Of a stretch of 64,000 bases of DNA, positions 37,090-49,870 are shown piece by piece (the first letter of the stretch is position 1; every line of letters starts with the position of its first letter). The notes under the pieces are model-generated. The model did not search any database, was not told the origin of the DNA, and saw only the letters and a program-made list of their open reading frames with translations. The stretch spans positions 1,296,001-1,360,000 of the forward strand of contig JAQFVV010000017.1 of the NCBI GenBank assembly GCA_028023455.1. The letters run 5' to 3'. The DNA comes from Epiperipatus broadwayi. Its lineage: Eukaryota > Onychophora > Udeonychophora > Euonychophora > Peripatidae. Made by a program: the position numbers and the translations under genes.

Positions 37090-38885
37090 TGCTCCTTTTG
37101 TAATATATATTTTGTATGTATATATTTGGAATGCACACCTAAATTTGTAGTTTAATTTTCAATAGTTATTATTATTGATTCTTTTTATTAAGTATTAGTT
37201 CTTATTAAAATTATAGTTGCAGCTCAAATATATACATAGGAGCAAAACTTACTAACAAAATATTGATTTTTTTGTAAATATTTTATTATATGTCATTTTT
37301 AGCTTTTTCTTTTCAAATTGCTTGTTTTTCTATAAACTATACATTTGTTTTTTTTTTATAAAATCCAATATGAAAGATGCAAGTGTTGTTTAATTGTCTA
37401 AAAGTAATTAGGGGTTGGAAGCACTATTATTTTAATCTGGGGTAGGTATTTTTTAATTAAAGCTTTACTTTAAATAAATGGGATTAATTAGATTAAAGAT
37501 TTACTGGTGTTAAAAACATGTTGTTAAATCTATTTCTAATCTAGAAATAGATTTGAATTTATTTTGGGCATTATCTAACAATTGCATCTTTAAAAAAACA
37601 ACTGATAAGAGAAAAAGTATAAAATGACTAAATTTTGAATCAGTTAGTAGTTGAGTTATTAGTTATTAATTAGTTACTATTGATTGAGAGATTGTTAACA
37701 TTGCTGTAAAACTAAAAAAATGATGTAGCAGTAGATCCACCACTCTGCTCGGCCCTTTGGGTCATCACCCGCCGTGACCGTAATTGTCTGCTGTCCTGAA
37801 ATGAAGAAATTAAGAACTTTAATGTTAATAGAAGCTTGCAGAACTTTCATTTTCAACTACCGTGCACGGACAATATTTTAATCGGACTCTTAAAATTGAA
37901 AGGTAAATTTCAAGCCGCTACCTAATAGTCAATTTAGTCTAAATAATCTCTCAAGATCTTTTCTCATGTATTCTTTAACTTTGCCTTTTTATATATAAAT
38001 AACATGTAATTTGCTCTTAAATAATTTATTTAAATTTAATTCTCTCTTATATGCTCTTTAATTTTGGTGCGGTCATTTATTTATATGTGTTTATTATTTG
38101 ATTTATATATCTGTTATTGATATGCCAATCTAAAACAATCTGATGAGTTGAATTTTGTAAAATCTTTTCTGTCATTTTTAACTAAACCTTCATGAAAAGG
38201 TTATTAACGTCCCCTTTTAAATATATATATAATGCATTGTAAATTAATACGTTCGCCAGATTGTTTTATGAATCAACATTTTAGGTTCGTTTTTAATATA
38301 AAAATTGATTTGTTTAACTCTGAAAATCCAGAACTTAAGCTAATTAACGCTTTGAAATCTTATAAAATATTATTTAATTCTAAAATAAGGTGACTTAATT
38401 GTTTTACATATATATATAACTGCTAGTTTTTTTTATTTATATACTCTTAAAATGTATGCTTAAAATATCAAATAAAGTACTTATATATTTCATTTATTAT
38501 AAAATCGCGAAAGTGGGATTGATTTATTTCAAATATCAGAAAAGGGGTGGGGGTAAATCTTAATGTTTCTTTAACTAACTCAACTGTTAACGTATATTTT
38601 ATTAATTTGAAATCTAAATCTTAATGTTTCCTTTGCTAAATAAAATCTTTAAGTATATTTTAGTAAATGAAATATTCTCTCTCTATATATATATATTATA
38701 ATTGCATTGCATATTATAGTATCCAAAACAAGGGTCATTTATTTTGAAGCTGTAAAATTTATTCAATGTTTTTTAGTAACATTCATTCATTATTGCGTTT
38801 CTGTCATTTAGCCTCTCTTCGTGTTTTTATATATATGTGCTTCTTAATCTGGGGGTACGACAGGTTCGAACCCATAGATTTCTTT
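37090..38885. other. No gene seen; small GC-rich patch
   Basis: Most is AT-rich. 37725-37800 stands out as GC-rich (cggccctttgggtcatcacc, cgccgtgaccg), possibly a piece of an unrecognised repeat. Confidence 0.45.
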
Positions 38886-38889
38886 TCAA

Positions 38890-39080
38890 GTCTTCGTATA
38901 AAATTGCCTCTGGCTGTGATCCCATAAGTCTGGCACATGCTATGCATATTCTTTCTTCGTATAAAAGGCCACTAGCGGTGATCCCATAAGTCTGGCACAC
39001 GCTATGCCCTCCATTTCGTATAAAAGGCCTCTGGCTGTGATCCCCTAAGTTTGGCACATGCTATGCCCATCCACTTCGTT
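38890..39080. repeat. About 60-bp tandem repeat, three copies
   Basis: The block gtgatcccataagtctggca recurs at 38916, 38978 and 39037, each followed by catgctatgc and preceded by ttcgtataaaaggcc or a variant. It is GC-richer than its surroundings. The minus-strand ORF across it (38827-39057) is the repeat read through. Confidence 0.85.
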
Positions 39081-39914
39081 TTCGTCCAGAAGCACGACTT
39101 TTCCTTTTCCTCTTAGTTATTTTTAGGCTATTATGTCAGCACCGCAAACTTCTTCGTATTATTATTATCTCTTTTGCTTCATGACCCTGTTTTAATGCTC
39201 TAATATCAAAATTAGCTTTGCTTAAAATATATATAAATGCCATTTCTATTATATTAATTTATTTCAGTCTTATTCAGTCCCACCATCGTAATTTATATAT
39301 CTATTTAAGAGTATCTATGTGCCTTGGGGAAAATAAAGCGTTCATTTTATTATTGTTGTTAAAATAATTTCTCATTAAATATTATGTCATTTTCAAGTAT
39401 GTTTTCAAATAGATTCAAATGTTTTCAAATGTATTTATATGTATAATGAATTTCAGAACGCTCCCCTAATATATATTAGTCGCCAGATTTCTGAACCATA
39501 AATCAAAGCGTTAATATTAATTTTGTGTAACTTCTTTCTAATCTGATTGGCATTTTAATACTAGACCCACCAAAGATGTGTGTTTATTTGTAATATATAT
39601 TTAGCTAATAAAGAGCATATTAGAAACTATCGTGAATGACACTATATAATCATCTACCGCTTGCTCATTCACGCACATACTAATGTACTTAATTTATAAA
39701 TGTATATAACTAAATTTTCATTATATTAAACTATCTTTTATTGTTTAACTTATTTGAGTAGTTCGAATTCCTTTTCCTCCACTTCTTCTACATATATTAC
39801 AGCCATACTTATGTATATTTTAATATAATCATAATTAATAGATGTCTCATTGTCTTCTCAGCTTTGCTAGTCGGCCGAATTAAGATTAATTCTCATGAGC
39901 CATAACTATTATGT

Positions 39915-40090
39915 TATTCATTAGGTGTTCGATTTGGGACTTAGAGAGTGGGTTCGAATCCAGGCTGGTTCCTGACCTAAATCTTGGGCTTGACTGGGTT
40001 TGAAGTACATTTTGTGAGTTCCAGCTCATGTTAGATGGATAAACATATTTTTACCGGCTCAGTAAGGAGGGGAAAATAAAAATCATATAG
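39915..40090 (+). repeat. Possible second tRNA-related SINE
   Basis: A B-box-like gtgggttcgaatccaggctg at 39948-39967 is followed by gactgggtttgaagtacatt, a block of gtgagttccagctcatg and an A-rich tail. Related short tRNA-like pieces lie at 54440-54665 (minus; gttgctagaacattggac) and 55385-55440 (gggtttgaatctgggtc). The A box is not clear. Confidence 0.4.
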
Positions 40091-41397
40091 AACAATCTAG
40101 ACTCATATGTACTAAATAGTAGCAGAAAAGTCTGTCTCTAAAAGTGATAAGAAAACAAAAACTTTTTTATTAATTTATTTGAACTTATGAACAAAATGAA
40201 TTTCTGATCAAAATGAAGACAGGGGGAAATTTTTATTTCTCTCTCATTGGTCAAATTTTCAAGGATTTACCATAATGTGTTGACCAACTTAAAATTTATA
40301 TATTTTTTTCACCTTATAATTCTTTTAATAATTATACTACAATGAGAATCATGCCAGAAATATTAGAACTCATCTATCCAAATAATAATTATTTCAATTA
40401 TCAAACAATGCCATTATAAACTTCACTATCAAATCACAAAAGGAGTTCATAGAAAAGAAGAAATCATACTTTGGGAAAATGGATGAAAGATGATTTATGA
40501 AAAAGCTAAATTTGCTAAAATTCTAAGAGCTGCATTCAATAATTTTTTAATGATTATTAATATTTAAAAAAAGTACTAGTTGGTCAGCTGTATTATGCTG
40601 CTAGGTGACACTGCAGTACTCATCAAAAATGCTCAAGAAGCATGCAAGTGATAAATTTCTATCCAAAATTGCTGAAATCAATGTAAAATTAAAATGCCTA
40701 AGGCAACACAAAGAAGTCTCTGAAATCGCTCTAAAATACAAATTCCAAAAACAAGAAATATCTGTAAAATTAAAATGCCTAAGGCAACTTAGAATGCCTA
40801 GGGTGACATGAAGAAATGTTTGAACAAACATTTGAATATATGCAAATTATAAAGAAATATTTAATAAGTAAGCATATGCATTTAACAGATTTAAACTTGT
40901 AAAGGATTTATCGTATTTAAACTAAAATAAATATTAAAAAATATCCACTTATAAATATCAATTTTTAATGTATATAAAATATACTTTAGTTTATGATTGG
41001 AAATATCTTCTGTGTAGTGGAAATGACTGACAATTATAACCATTAGAAACTAGTCAATACTTAGACAATCCCAATATAACAATCAAAAGTTTCAAATTGT
41101 TACCAAGGCAACCTCCTTTTACCAATAGAGGCGAAATCCCACCTCTATTAATGTCCCATATATTTATATAGACACTAAATATTGAAACTTGACCCCAGGG
41201 ATTGAAATTATTGATAGGAAGAAGTTGAAATAAACCTCCTTAAACAGGTAAACACAACCTCTTCTGAATGCAGACTAATAAATAGTCAGTAATAGACATT
41301 GCAAATTTGCAATTATAATTATGAAATTGCACCCAAAGTATTACTTAAAAAATAAGTACTAACCAAAATACAGGCTTATTATATACCTGTATCAATA

Positions 41398-41755
41398 TAT
41401 GTAACATATAGGGTATATGATCACAGACTTTCACACTACCCACCACTCTCCATTCTATCTCTCATAACACTGATACACTTGAACACATATATGTTGAAAA
41501 AATAAATAATCACAAATATACGTATTTCATGCTAAACCAGCAATCATCAGTTGGTTCAGATTATCATCTCTACACATATATGCAATAAGCGCTCAGATAT
41601 ATATTAAGATAGCCTATCTTCATACTTTAATGGACAGGCTTCAATCCACTCCACTCTCCAACTTTTCAACTGTTCATCCAATTGAAAATCTGATGATGGA
41701 ATGCTCAAAGGCCACCCTGAGGCCAAGATTCCTGTCACACCCATGTTAAATAATA
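41398..41755 (-). repeat. Family A hammerhead SINE-like repeat
   Basis: A nearly complete minus-oriented copy with all family blocks: the 5' block (catgggtgtgacaggaat, gcattccatcatcagatttt), the middle (ccattaaagtatgaagatag), the hammerhead, and the 3' block (gagagatagaatggagagtg, aagtctgtgatcatatac). Confidence 0.7.
41506..41566 (-). ncRNA. Hammerhead ribozyme, type I (family A)
   Basis: CTGATGA (41550 to 41544), stem II TGCT/AGCA with loop GGTTT, GAAA (41528 to 41525), short stem III, ATA cleavage triplet. Stem I is CCAA against TTTG (one mismatch), extended by ATAATC/GATTAT. The catalytic core is intact. Confidence 0.65.
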
Positions 41756-41917
41756 AGTGTAATAATGCTCAAGGCTAAATGAATATATAAGTAAATATTA
41801 GAAACAAGTCAACACTTAGACAATCCCAATATAGATAACAATAATTTATATATATATGTGTGTAAATATAGCTGACAGTGAATAATTTGCTTTTGCACAA
41901 TATCACACCACTCAAAG

Positions 41918-42272
41918 AAGTATGGAGAGATTCATAATAGGAGTAAGAAGAAGAGATCGAAAACGTAATAAATGGGTAAGAGAACAGACAGGTATTACTG
42001 ACATCATTGAAATAATTAGAAGACTGAAGTGGAGTTGGGTTGGATATATTGCTAGAAGAGATGATAATAGATGGACAATTAAAATCTTAAAGTGGTTTCC
42101 AAGAGATTGTAAAAGACCCAGAAAGAGACCACATGTAAGATGGATGAATGAAATAACAAAGTATACAGGGGTAATTTGGAGAAGAGAGGCTAGAGATCAG
42201 AGAAGATGGAATAAACTTGGAGAGACCTTAATCCTGTAGCGGATTGATAATGGTTGACAATGATGATGATAT
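41918..42272 (+). mobile_element. RTE-type retrotransposon, 5'-truncated 3' end
   Basis: An uninterrupted frame (41922-42239) of 105 codons forms the C-terminal domain of an RTE/BovB-like reverse transcriptase. Recognisable segments are MERFIIGVRRRDRKRN, EQTGITDIIEIIRRLKWSW, WFPRDCKRPRKRP and HVRWMNEITKY. After the TAG a short 3' UTR ends in a gatgatgat run, as is usual for RTE elements. The frame is intact over the surviving part, so this is one of the younger insertions. The nuclease and catalytic RT domains are absent. Confidence 0.85.
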
Positions 42273-42929
42273 ATATCACTAAAAGCTAGCTACTACTTAG
42301 ACACTCCCAATATCAATAACAATCAACAATTTCAAACTGTTGTCAAGGCAACTTCCTTTTTAAATAAATATATATTTACTTGAATTATTATTTATTTTTG
42401 TTTCATTTTGACACTTGATTGATGGTAAGAATAAAAGATTTTAAATATTCTAATTTCAACATTAAACTTTGGAAGGCATTAGAATTACATTTAGAATGAA
42501 ACTTATTTTAATTTTTTTTTTTAAGTAAAACATTTTAAAATGTGCTTTAATAATTAACAGATGTTAGGGAATGTTATTCTTGTTAAATTTTAAATGTCAA
42601 ATCAAAAAATTAAAATATTAACAAACGTTTAAAACAGCAATCTTTTTATATTTTGAATGACAGATTTTAATTAACATTATTTCCAATTTTTATAAACTAT
42701 GAATACTTTTTTTTTGTTCTTTTGAATTTGTCAATCAAAATTTAATTTTAAAATGTTCTTTTTTGATTGCTTGTTTTAATGGAATAATTTACACCAAATC
42801 ATTTTTTTTTTAAATACTACTTTCTTATAAGTATATACTTAACTTAATAGGCTGAGTTATTCTTATCTGCAACCTTAATCAGAATTCACAAATCTCTAGA
42901 AATATATGCTCCAAATACACTATGCTAAT

Positions 42930-43040
42930 CTTTTTATTTTTCATACGTCATAGCATCTGCCGGGAGACGAACCCGCAACAAGTCTGCTACTGCTTGCTTG
43001 CAAGGCTGCTGTGCTGACCTCTATTAGCACTGCATGTTTT
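42930..43040 (-). repeat. tRNA-derived SINE, copy 4
   Basis: Minus-oriented copy: gcgggttcgtctcccggc B-box, then atgctatgacgtatg; the tRNA start is degraded. Confidence 0.7.
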
Positions 43041-43429
43041 GTGGACTTCTAACAACATAGCTAAACCAGCTTAACCTGCACTGAATGATTTACTTATCTA
43101 CTGATTTAATCTGAAGATTCAAACACCATCAATCATATTATAGCTTCAAATAAAAATTATGTTAAATGTATTTTATCATATGATCTCCATTTCCTACACT
43201 TACCCAAGCTATTAATATAGTATATGAAGTGTTGCACTATGGATTCTATTTTCTCAGGGTCATGAATCTATCCCACTATGCTCAGAGAAACCTGTTAACC
43301 ATTTTACCTTCACTTTCCATTCCCCACCCTATGTTTTTCTTATATTCTTCTTTATCCTGCTCCATTCCATTTCCATAACATTATCTTTGTCCACTCTATG
43401 GCCTTTACTTCTTAATCAGCCTTACAGTA

Positions 43430-43752
43430 CTGCCACCCTATGCAAGCTTTAATAATCAATGAATGCAAGAAGGTTTGTGCATCTAGTGCCTACTCATCCA
43501 ATATCCCCAGAATACAGACTTTCTAGCTTCAGGCTTTCATCAGTGAGGTAGCTTCTGAGGGTTGCATTGGATCCCAAGGTCTAGATGCAGTGTTCTCAGA
43601 TACAAAGCTCTTTACTAATGAAAGCCTCAAGCTAGAAACTAGTCTTGAGATATTGGATGAGTAGGCACTAGATAAGGATTTTATGCATATACCTTCTTGC
43701 ATCCATTGATTATGATGATTTGCACAGGGTGGCACTACTGTATGGAGAGTTT
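43430..43752. repeat. Family B hammerhead fold-back repeat, both arms
   Basis: Minus-oriented arm 43430-43550 and plus-oriented arm 43565-43752 form a long inverted repeat. The minus arm has CTGATGA, AAGC..GCTA, GAAA but a damaged stem III; the plus arm has CTAATGA, GAAAC, TAGTC. Neither is fully intact. Confidence 0.7.
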
Positions 43753-44154
43753 GCTATTATATTATAAGCATATTATGTTGTCCCACTGTGGACTGATAAA
43801 TTGTCTGAATGAAGTAATGATATCCCATCAATAATATTTAAATAATAGTTGCTATTTCTAACAATGCCTTAATATTATGCTCAAACTAAATTATGTCTTC
43901 AACAAAAATAACTTAATATTCATATATTGAATAATATTAACAAAAATATTGCTTATTAAGTCTTTATATTATTTTAGTCTTAATATGAATACATACAAAT
44001 ATTAGAAACAGGTTCTGGAATTGTTGCTATATAACACAACTGACTTTTCTTACTACATATTTTAATCATGTCCTGATAAAAGTAATTGACACAATTGTAT
44101 TAAAATGCTAAGAACATAACTGACATTATTATAACAGTAGCAAAGTCATAGTGC

Positions 44155-44372
44155 AACCAGTGCAATGGATGCAAGAAAGTTTGTGCATAAAATTCCTAGG
44201 TGCAGTGCTCTCAGATCCAAGGCTTCCCACTGATGAAAGCCACAAGCTAGACATTTGTCTGGTGATATTGGATAAGTAGTCACTAGATAGGAATTTTATG
44301 CACAAACCCTCCTGCAGTCCTTGTTTACTAAGGCTTGCACTGAATGGCACTACTGTATGGTGAGTTCGTTAC
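44155..44372 (+). repeat. Family B hammerhead repeat, decayed copy
   Basis: CTGATGA and stem II AAGCCACAAGCT are kept, but GAAA has become GACA. It ends with aatggcactactgtatgg. Confidence 0.6.
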
Positions 44373-44790
44373 TGTTTCAACAGCTTGTGTAAACACAGAA
44401 AATGGTTTATCATGTGATGTTGGCTCAGAAAAGAAGAAAATTGTAATAATTAAGCATTACTGCTTTAAAATGGGATAGTAGGATAAATTATTATCAATGA
44501 TGGATGCTCTGAAAACAAATAGTAATTGCTATTACGCTCACTTGTTAGAGATGCTTGTTGCCTATGTATTTCATCCATAGTTGGAAAAATACTTGAGACT
44601 ATATACATAAGTTAGAGAAGTTTTTTATGGTTATTATTGGAATTATTAATTTAAATCATGTGATAGTGAAACTAAATTTACTCGTTAAAAGTTGTAAGCT
44701 TAGAAAAAAGAAATTTGAAAGTGCTTCAACTTAGTAATGACATTAATTAAGAAGTAAAATAAATACAATGACTAAATAGAATACATTTTA

Positions 44791-45173
44791 AACAAGGCAA
44801 AACTCTCTCCATAAGTAGTGCCACCCTGTGCCAACCAGAGTCATGAATGGATGCCAGAAGGCTTGTGCATAAAATCCCTATCTAGTGCCTACTAATCTAA
44901 TATCCTCAGACTAGTTTCTGGCTTGTGGCCTTCATCAGTGAGGAGCCTCAGATCTGAGAACACTGCACCTAGATCTTACGAAGGCCACAAGCCAGAAACA
45001 GGTCTGGGGATATTGGATGAGTATTCACTAGATAGGGATTTTATGCACAAGCCTTCTGGCATCCATTGATTACTCTTGTTGGCACAGGGTGGCACTACTG
45101 TATGGAGAGAGTTTTGCCTTGTTTAATAACAATTATGTGCTAGTATAAGAGATGGTGATCATGTGATATTTAG
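44791..45173 (-). repeat. Family B hammerhead fold-back element, complete, with 14-bp target-site duplication
   Basis: A full minus-oriented copy. It is flanked by the identical 14-mer TAGAATACATTTTA at 44777-44790 and 45174-45187. Reading the minus strand: aatatcacatgatcaccatc, a spacer, aacaaggcaaaactctc, the inverted arm, the sense arm with an intact hammerhead, and ttgtgtttt-type end (gagagttttgccttgttt). Length 383 bp with no ORF. The 14-bp duplication points to target-primed reverse transcription, not to a DNA transposon. Confidence 0.88.
44899..44948 (-). ncRNA. Hammerhead ribozyme, type I (family B), intact
   Basis: CTGATGA (44938 to 44932), stem II GGC/GCC with loop CACAA flanked by A-A, GAAA (44918 to 44915), 2-bp stem III AC/GT with loop TA, GTC triplet (44911 to 44909), cleavage after the C. 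Stem I is CCTCA (44943 to 44939) with TGAGG (44908 to 44904), five perfect pairs plus an extra T-A. Confidence 0.75.
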
Positions 45174-45189
45174 TAGAATACATTTTATT

Positions 45190-46600
45190 TCTAGTATATA
45201 AAACAGATTATAGCAAAGTAAAAAAAAATGATGGTTTGAAAAATAAAACTATATAACCATTATATATCCTATAAATAACTAATCCATAGAATTTGCATAT
45301 TTAATTAAAATAATAAATGCTCATTACATTCTGGAATATTTTAATTCTTAATCAGAAAATAAATCAGTCTTCGACATGCTCTGTTTACTCAAGTATTATC
45401 TCATTGATGTTATAGTGACTACGCTGGATACTCTCAAACCAAATGCAAAATAAAGACTTTTAAAAGATAAGAATGGCTGTTTTATCTTTATTTGTGTTTG
45501 GATTTAAGAATGTCCTGCATACTTATTATAACATTGGTTAGTACATGAGCATGTCTAAAGACTGATTTACATTCTGATTAAGAATTACTAATGTGACCTG
45601 TGCTTGTAAATTATGTTTGATATTAAAATATTTTAATTTAAAAAAAAACATACATTAAATTAACAATATAAGAAACTTTCATTTGGGTAACTAATGATCA
45701 AATTGAAATTGGTTTTACTTTTGTTATTGCAAAACGATTGAGTTCATTAAAAAGCATATAATAGTGGTAGCAAAAGAAAAATACTATCAGCAATGAGTTA
45801 GATGTTTTTCATCATCACAATGATAAATGCTTTTTACATTAACCACGAGTCCATGTCAAATTGACGGTATCTGATATTAATTTTTTAATATTTCATAACA
45901 CCATTAAAATTTATAACGCAGTTTTACATATACATTGCAAATCATCATACAATTTTTAAACCTTCAAATTTTTAACTATTTTGTAAAAATTTAAAGGATA
46001 TATATTATACATAAATTTGCCTTATAAGTATTATTCACATTCTCGACAATAATAACTCTTTAATAAACATATAAATATTTATCATTTATTAATTAAGTCA
46101 CAAATTAGATTTCTTTTAACCTTAGAGGAAGTTTAGCTTTTATTAAAAATCAAAGGTATCTATAATTCTTTACATCATGAACGATTTAGTTTATTAACTG
46201 TTCACAGTTACACACACAACCTTATGTTTCTAAAAACTACAATTAACATTTTTGTATTTTAAACACATAATATAGTCAATGAAGGAAGTATATTCGTTGC
46301 TCAAATATATATTTTGATACAATTGCGGCATTTCAGGTAGCTCAAGTTATCTATAAATCTCAAATGCTACAATTTCCTCCCAAGGACTACAACTATATGT
46401 TTAAAATCTATGAACTTGAATTGTTTTTTCCAGAAATATAAGATTGTAGTCAAACTAAAAAGAGGTGAAGAGTTAAAAAGGGTTGTCAAGTACATATTCA
46501 AAGAGACATGAATATATTTTATTTTTAACAAAGTTAAACCTATAGAACAAAAAAAAAATCAATAATTTGTATATTTATTAAAGAATGGTCATTTTTAATA
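45190..46600. other. No feature supported
   Basis: AT-rich stretch between the family B cluster and a tRNA-derived SINE; nothing recognised on either strand. Confidence 0.5.
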
Positions 46601-46604
46601 ATTT

Positions 46605-46715
46605 TTTTTTCATATGTCATAGCATCGCCCGGGAGGCGAAACCACAACCGTCTGCAAACAACTACTTGCTTGCAAGGTGGCTACGATGACCTCTCGACTA
46701 ACAATGCTTGACTAA
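46605..46715 (-). repeat. tRNA-derived SINE, copy 5
   Basis: Minus-oriented: starts gtcaagcattgttagtcg, B-box region damaged (ggtttcgcctcccggg), ends atgctatgacatatg with an A run. Confidence 0.75.
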
Positions 46716-47448
46716 TCACTTTTAATAATTGTTCTTGTAAAAATGCAATAAATTTAGATTATGTACCCAAATAAGTACTGAGCACCAATATATATTTGGG
46801 AAATTATGAAAGTCTTAGTCTAACTAGATTATAAGGCATAGAGTTATTTGCTCTGTTATCTAATGTATGTTTGACTGGCATCTTAACAAAAATCTTATTG
46901 TTACTTGATTTAAAGATAAAGGGCAACATTTTGGATTTGGCAGAACAATAGATTGAATGTGAGCTGTATAATAAATGTGGAGATTTTAAAGGTGGAAGTA
47001 CAAAGATTAACAAGAAGATTTTAACATGACTGGTGGATCAAAACTATGAAAAAGATACAGATATTGACTGATTATACATTGAAAGTAATATATGGATGTT
47101 ACCATAATCCAATTATGGCATTCATTTACATAATGGCTGTGATATTCTGAACAGATGAAAGAAGTATTTGATCACTTTTTGAATGACATATCCAATTTAT
47201 ATACTCAAGAGTTGGATAAAATATCCAGCTTAGAGAATATGGTGATAACATATTAGCTTCAAAAATACTGAAATGTTTTTAAGAATATGTGAATTTATGA
47301 AGTTGTAATGCCTGATTTTTAGGATGCTCATATTCTTCCAGGTTTTAAAAATAAAGGGAATAGACAAGATTGTAATAATTGTTGTAGAAAATCATTATTA
47401 TCCACTACAACAAAGGTACTTTTAAGAACTAAAATAATGAACATACTA

Positions 47449-49204
47449 ATAGCTCTAACAAACTTTATCAAAAAATGCCACAAGAGAAAGCATTTAAAAT
47501 CTCTATCCAGAAATTATCCCCATCCTCAACCAGTCTGATGCTATTGGCAATTCTCAGTGGGGTACTAAAATATTTCAGACACTAGATCCAAAATGCCAAT
47601 TCAAACTCAGCACTTATCTGATAGTTAACTTTTAAGTAGAAAATATAAGTTTTCAAATCCAGCTATCTAACTTAAATAGCTATATGGGGCTGAGAAATCT
47701 TCTGCCATACCACCTATTAATAGCCTGAGCAATATAACATCACCAACGCATTTAAAGCAAAACTATAATAGTAAATAAAATAAAATTTATTATTATAAAA
47801 TTTACTATTATAGTTTTGATTTTAAGACTTAAGTGATGATATATTGCTAAGACTACTAATATATGGTACGGTTGAAAATTTCTCAGCCCAAGTAGCTATT
47901 TAAGTTAGATAGCTGGATTTGAAGACATTTAAGTGTCTGAAACTTTCAGATTTTCCATTTAATAGTTATGTATTATATAAATGCTGGGCTTGAGTTGGTA
48001 TTTTATATCTGGTATCTGACTAGTGCCTCACTGATTAGAGCCATTAGTTTAAAACCAGTTTGGGATAAGGATAATTCTAGATAGAGATTTTAAATGTTTT
48101 CTCTTGTGGCATTTATCGATAAAGCTTGTTAGAGCTATTAGCACACTCTTAATTTTAGTTTATACTTACAAGCATCACATGATCACCATTTCTTATGCTT
48201 GCACTGAGTGGCACTACTGTATGGAGAGCTTTGCCTGTTTTTATACTTGCAAGCTTATCAAGTTAAGTCATGTGATGTATGACTTGATTTTATTTACTAT
48301 TATAGTTTTGCTTTTAAGTAATGTTATATTGGTAAGACTATTAATATATGGTATGGCTGAAGATTTTTCAATCCCATATAGCTATTTAAGTTAGATAGAT
48401 GGGTTTGAAGACATATAGGGGTCTGAAAATTTCAGATTTTCTACTTAATAGATAAGTATTAGATAAATTCTGGGCTTGAGTTGGTATTTTAGATGTAGTG
48501 ACTGAATATCATAACATCTCACTGATGAGTACCTTTAGCTCAAAACCGGTTTGGGGATAAGGATAATTCTAGATAAAGATTTTAAATGTTTTCTCTTGTG
48601 GCATTTATCGATAAAGCTTATTAGAGCTATTAGCACACTCTTAATTTTAATTTATACTTACAAGCATCACATGATCACCATTTCTTATGCTTGCGCTGAG
48701 TGGCACTACTGTATGGAGAGCTTTGCCTGTTTTTATATTTACAAGCATATCAAGTTAAGTCACATGATGTATGACTCAATTTTATTTACTATCATGGTTT
48801 TGCTTTTAAGTTTTAAGCAATATTATAATGCAAAGACTATTAATATATGGTATGGCTGAAGACTTCTCAGCCCCAAGTAGCTATTTAAGTTAAATAGCTG
48901 GATTTGAAGACATATTGGTGTCAGAAAATTTCAGATGTTCTACTTAACAATTAACTATCACATAAGTGTTGGCTTTAAGTTGGTATTTTAGATCTAATGT
49001 CTGAAATATCCTAGTGCTTCACTGAAGAATGCCAACAGCATGAAACTAGTCTGAGGATAGGTATAATTTCTAGATAGAGATTTTAAATGCTTTCTTTTGC
49101 GGCTTTTATTGATAAAGCCTGTTAGAGCTATTAGCATGCTCATTATTTAGGTTTATAATTACAAGCTTATCAAATTAAGTCACATGATATGTGACTTTAT
49201 TTTA
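47449..49204. repeat. Family C: about 490-bp tandem array with a large inverted arm
   Basis: Three head-to-tail units on the plus strand. The landmark gttttgcttttaag or its variant recurs near 47815, 48308 and 48800, and the hammerhead cores are at 48031, 48522 and 49022, so the period is about 490-500 bp. Left of the array, 47449-47780 is the inverse complement of 47806-48140 around a TA-rich centre, giving a palindrome with arms of about 330 bp. Each unit also includes a short family B-like end (tgcactgagtggcactactg, tatggagagctttgcctg). The two ORFs at 48104 and 48551 are repeat shadows. Confidence 0.85.
49012..49060 (+). ncRNA. Hammerhead ribozyme, type I (family C), intact
   Basis: CTGAAGA 49022-49028 (allowed CUGANGA); stem II ATGC/GCAT (49029-49032 with 49038-49041), loop CAACA; GAAA 49042-49045; stem III AC/GT with loop TA; GTC, cleavage after C49051. 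Stem I CTTCA (49017-49021) pairs with TGAGG (49052-49056), one wobble. The two other units have CTGATTA (48031) and AAAA for GAAA (48522 unit), so only this unit keeps the core. Confidence 0.75.
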
Positions 49205-49580
49205 TTTACTAGTAATTTTAAGAATTTGTTGAATGGATTGCTTCCAGTCGTAAATGAATGGTTACCAGAGACTCAATATGGTTTTAGAGAATCAAGAAGC
49301 AATATAGACATAATTTGTGTTGCTAGGCAAATGCAAGCAATATGTCAGAAACAAAAAAATGATTTGTATATTGCTGTTATTGATTTGGGTCAAAGTATTT
49401 GACTCATTTACTCAAACAAGTCTAAGTGGTATTGTTTAAAATTAGTTGGATGTCACAAAAGTTTTTTATTTTATAATATAGTATCCTCAAGATGGAATGA
49501 GAGGTTATAAATTTGAGAAATTTAAAAAGAAAATTGATGTTAAACAAGGATGTATACTTGCTTCAACAGTTTTCAGTTTA
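49205..49580 (+). mobile_element. Non-LTR reverse transcriptase fragment
   Basis: The translation contains LLNGLLPVVNEWLPETQYGF, then RQMQAICQKQKNDLYIAVIDL, the classic non-LTR RT block with LPE.QYGFR and DLY...IDL. After a frameshift near 49400 come LVGCHKSF and VKQGCILASTVFSL, the block normally preceding the catalytic xADD motif. The element is truncated at both ends. It abuts the tandem array on the left and a family B repeat on the right. Confidence 0.75.
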
Positions 49581-49870
49581 AACCACTAAACATCACATGA
49601 TCACCATTCTTTATGCTTACATAAGCTGTTTATACAGAGGCAAAACTCTCCATACAGTAGCACCACTCAGGGCTGCCTTAGATCTAAGACCTAGATGCAA
49701 TTCTCTCAGATCCAAGGTTCCTCACTGATAAAAGCCACAGTTAGAAACTAATCAGGAAATATTGGATGAATATGCCCTAAATAGGAATTTTATACACAAA
49801 CCTTCCTGCATCCATTGATTACTCTGACTTGCATTGAGTGGTGCTACTCTATGGAGAGTTTTGCCTCTGT
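49578..49870 (+). repeat. Family B hammerhead repeat, decayed copy
   Basis: Starts aaccactaaacatcacatga and ends gagttttgcctctgtgag. The hammerhead has CTGATAA and GAAAC with AATC, so the core is broken. It abuts the RT fragment. Confidence 0.65.

Noticed and set aside
38827-39057. 76-codon minus-strand frame
   Set aside because: It is the ~60-bp tandem repeat read through, with no protein-like features beyond repetition.
48104-48859. Two similar plus-strand frames of about 100 codons
   Set aside because: They are the same segment of two family C units; shared sequence comes from the tandem repeat, not from paralogous genes.
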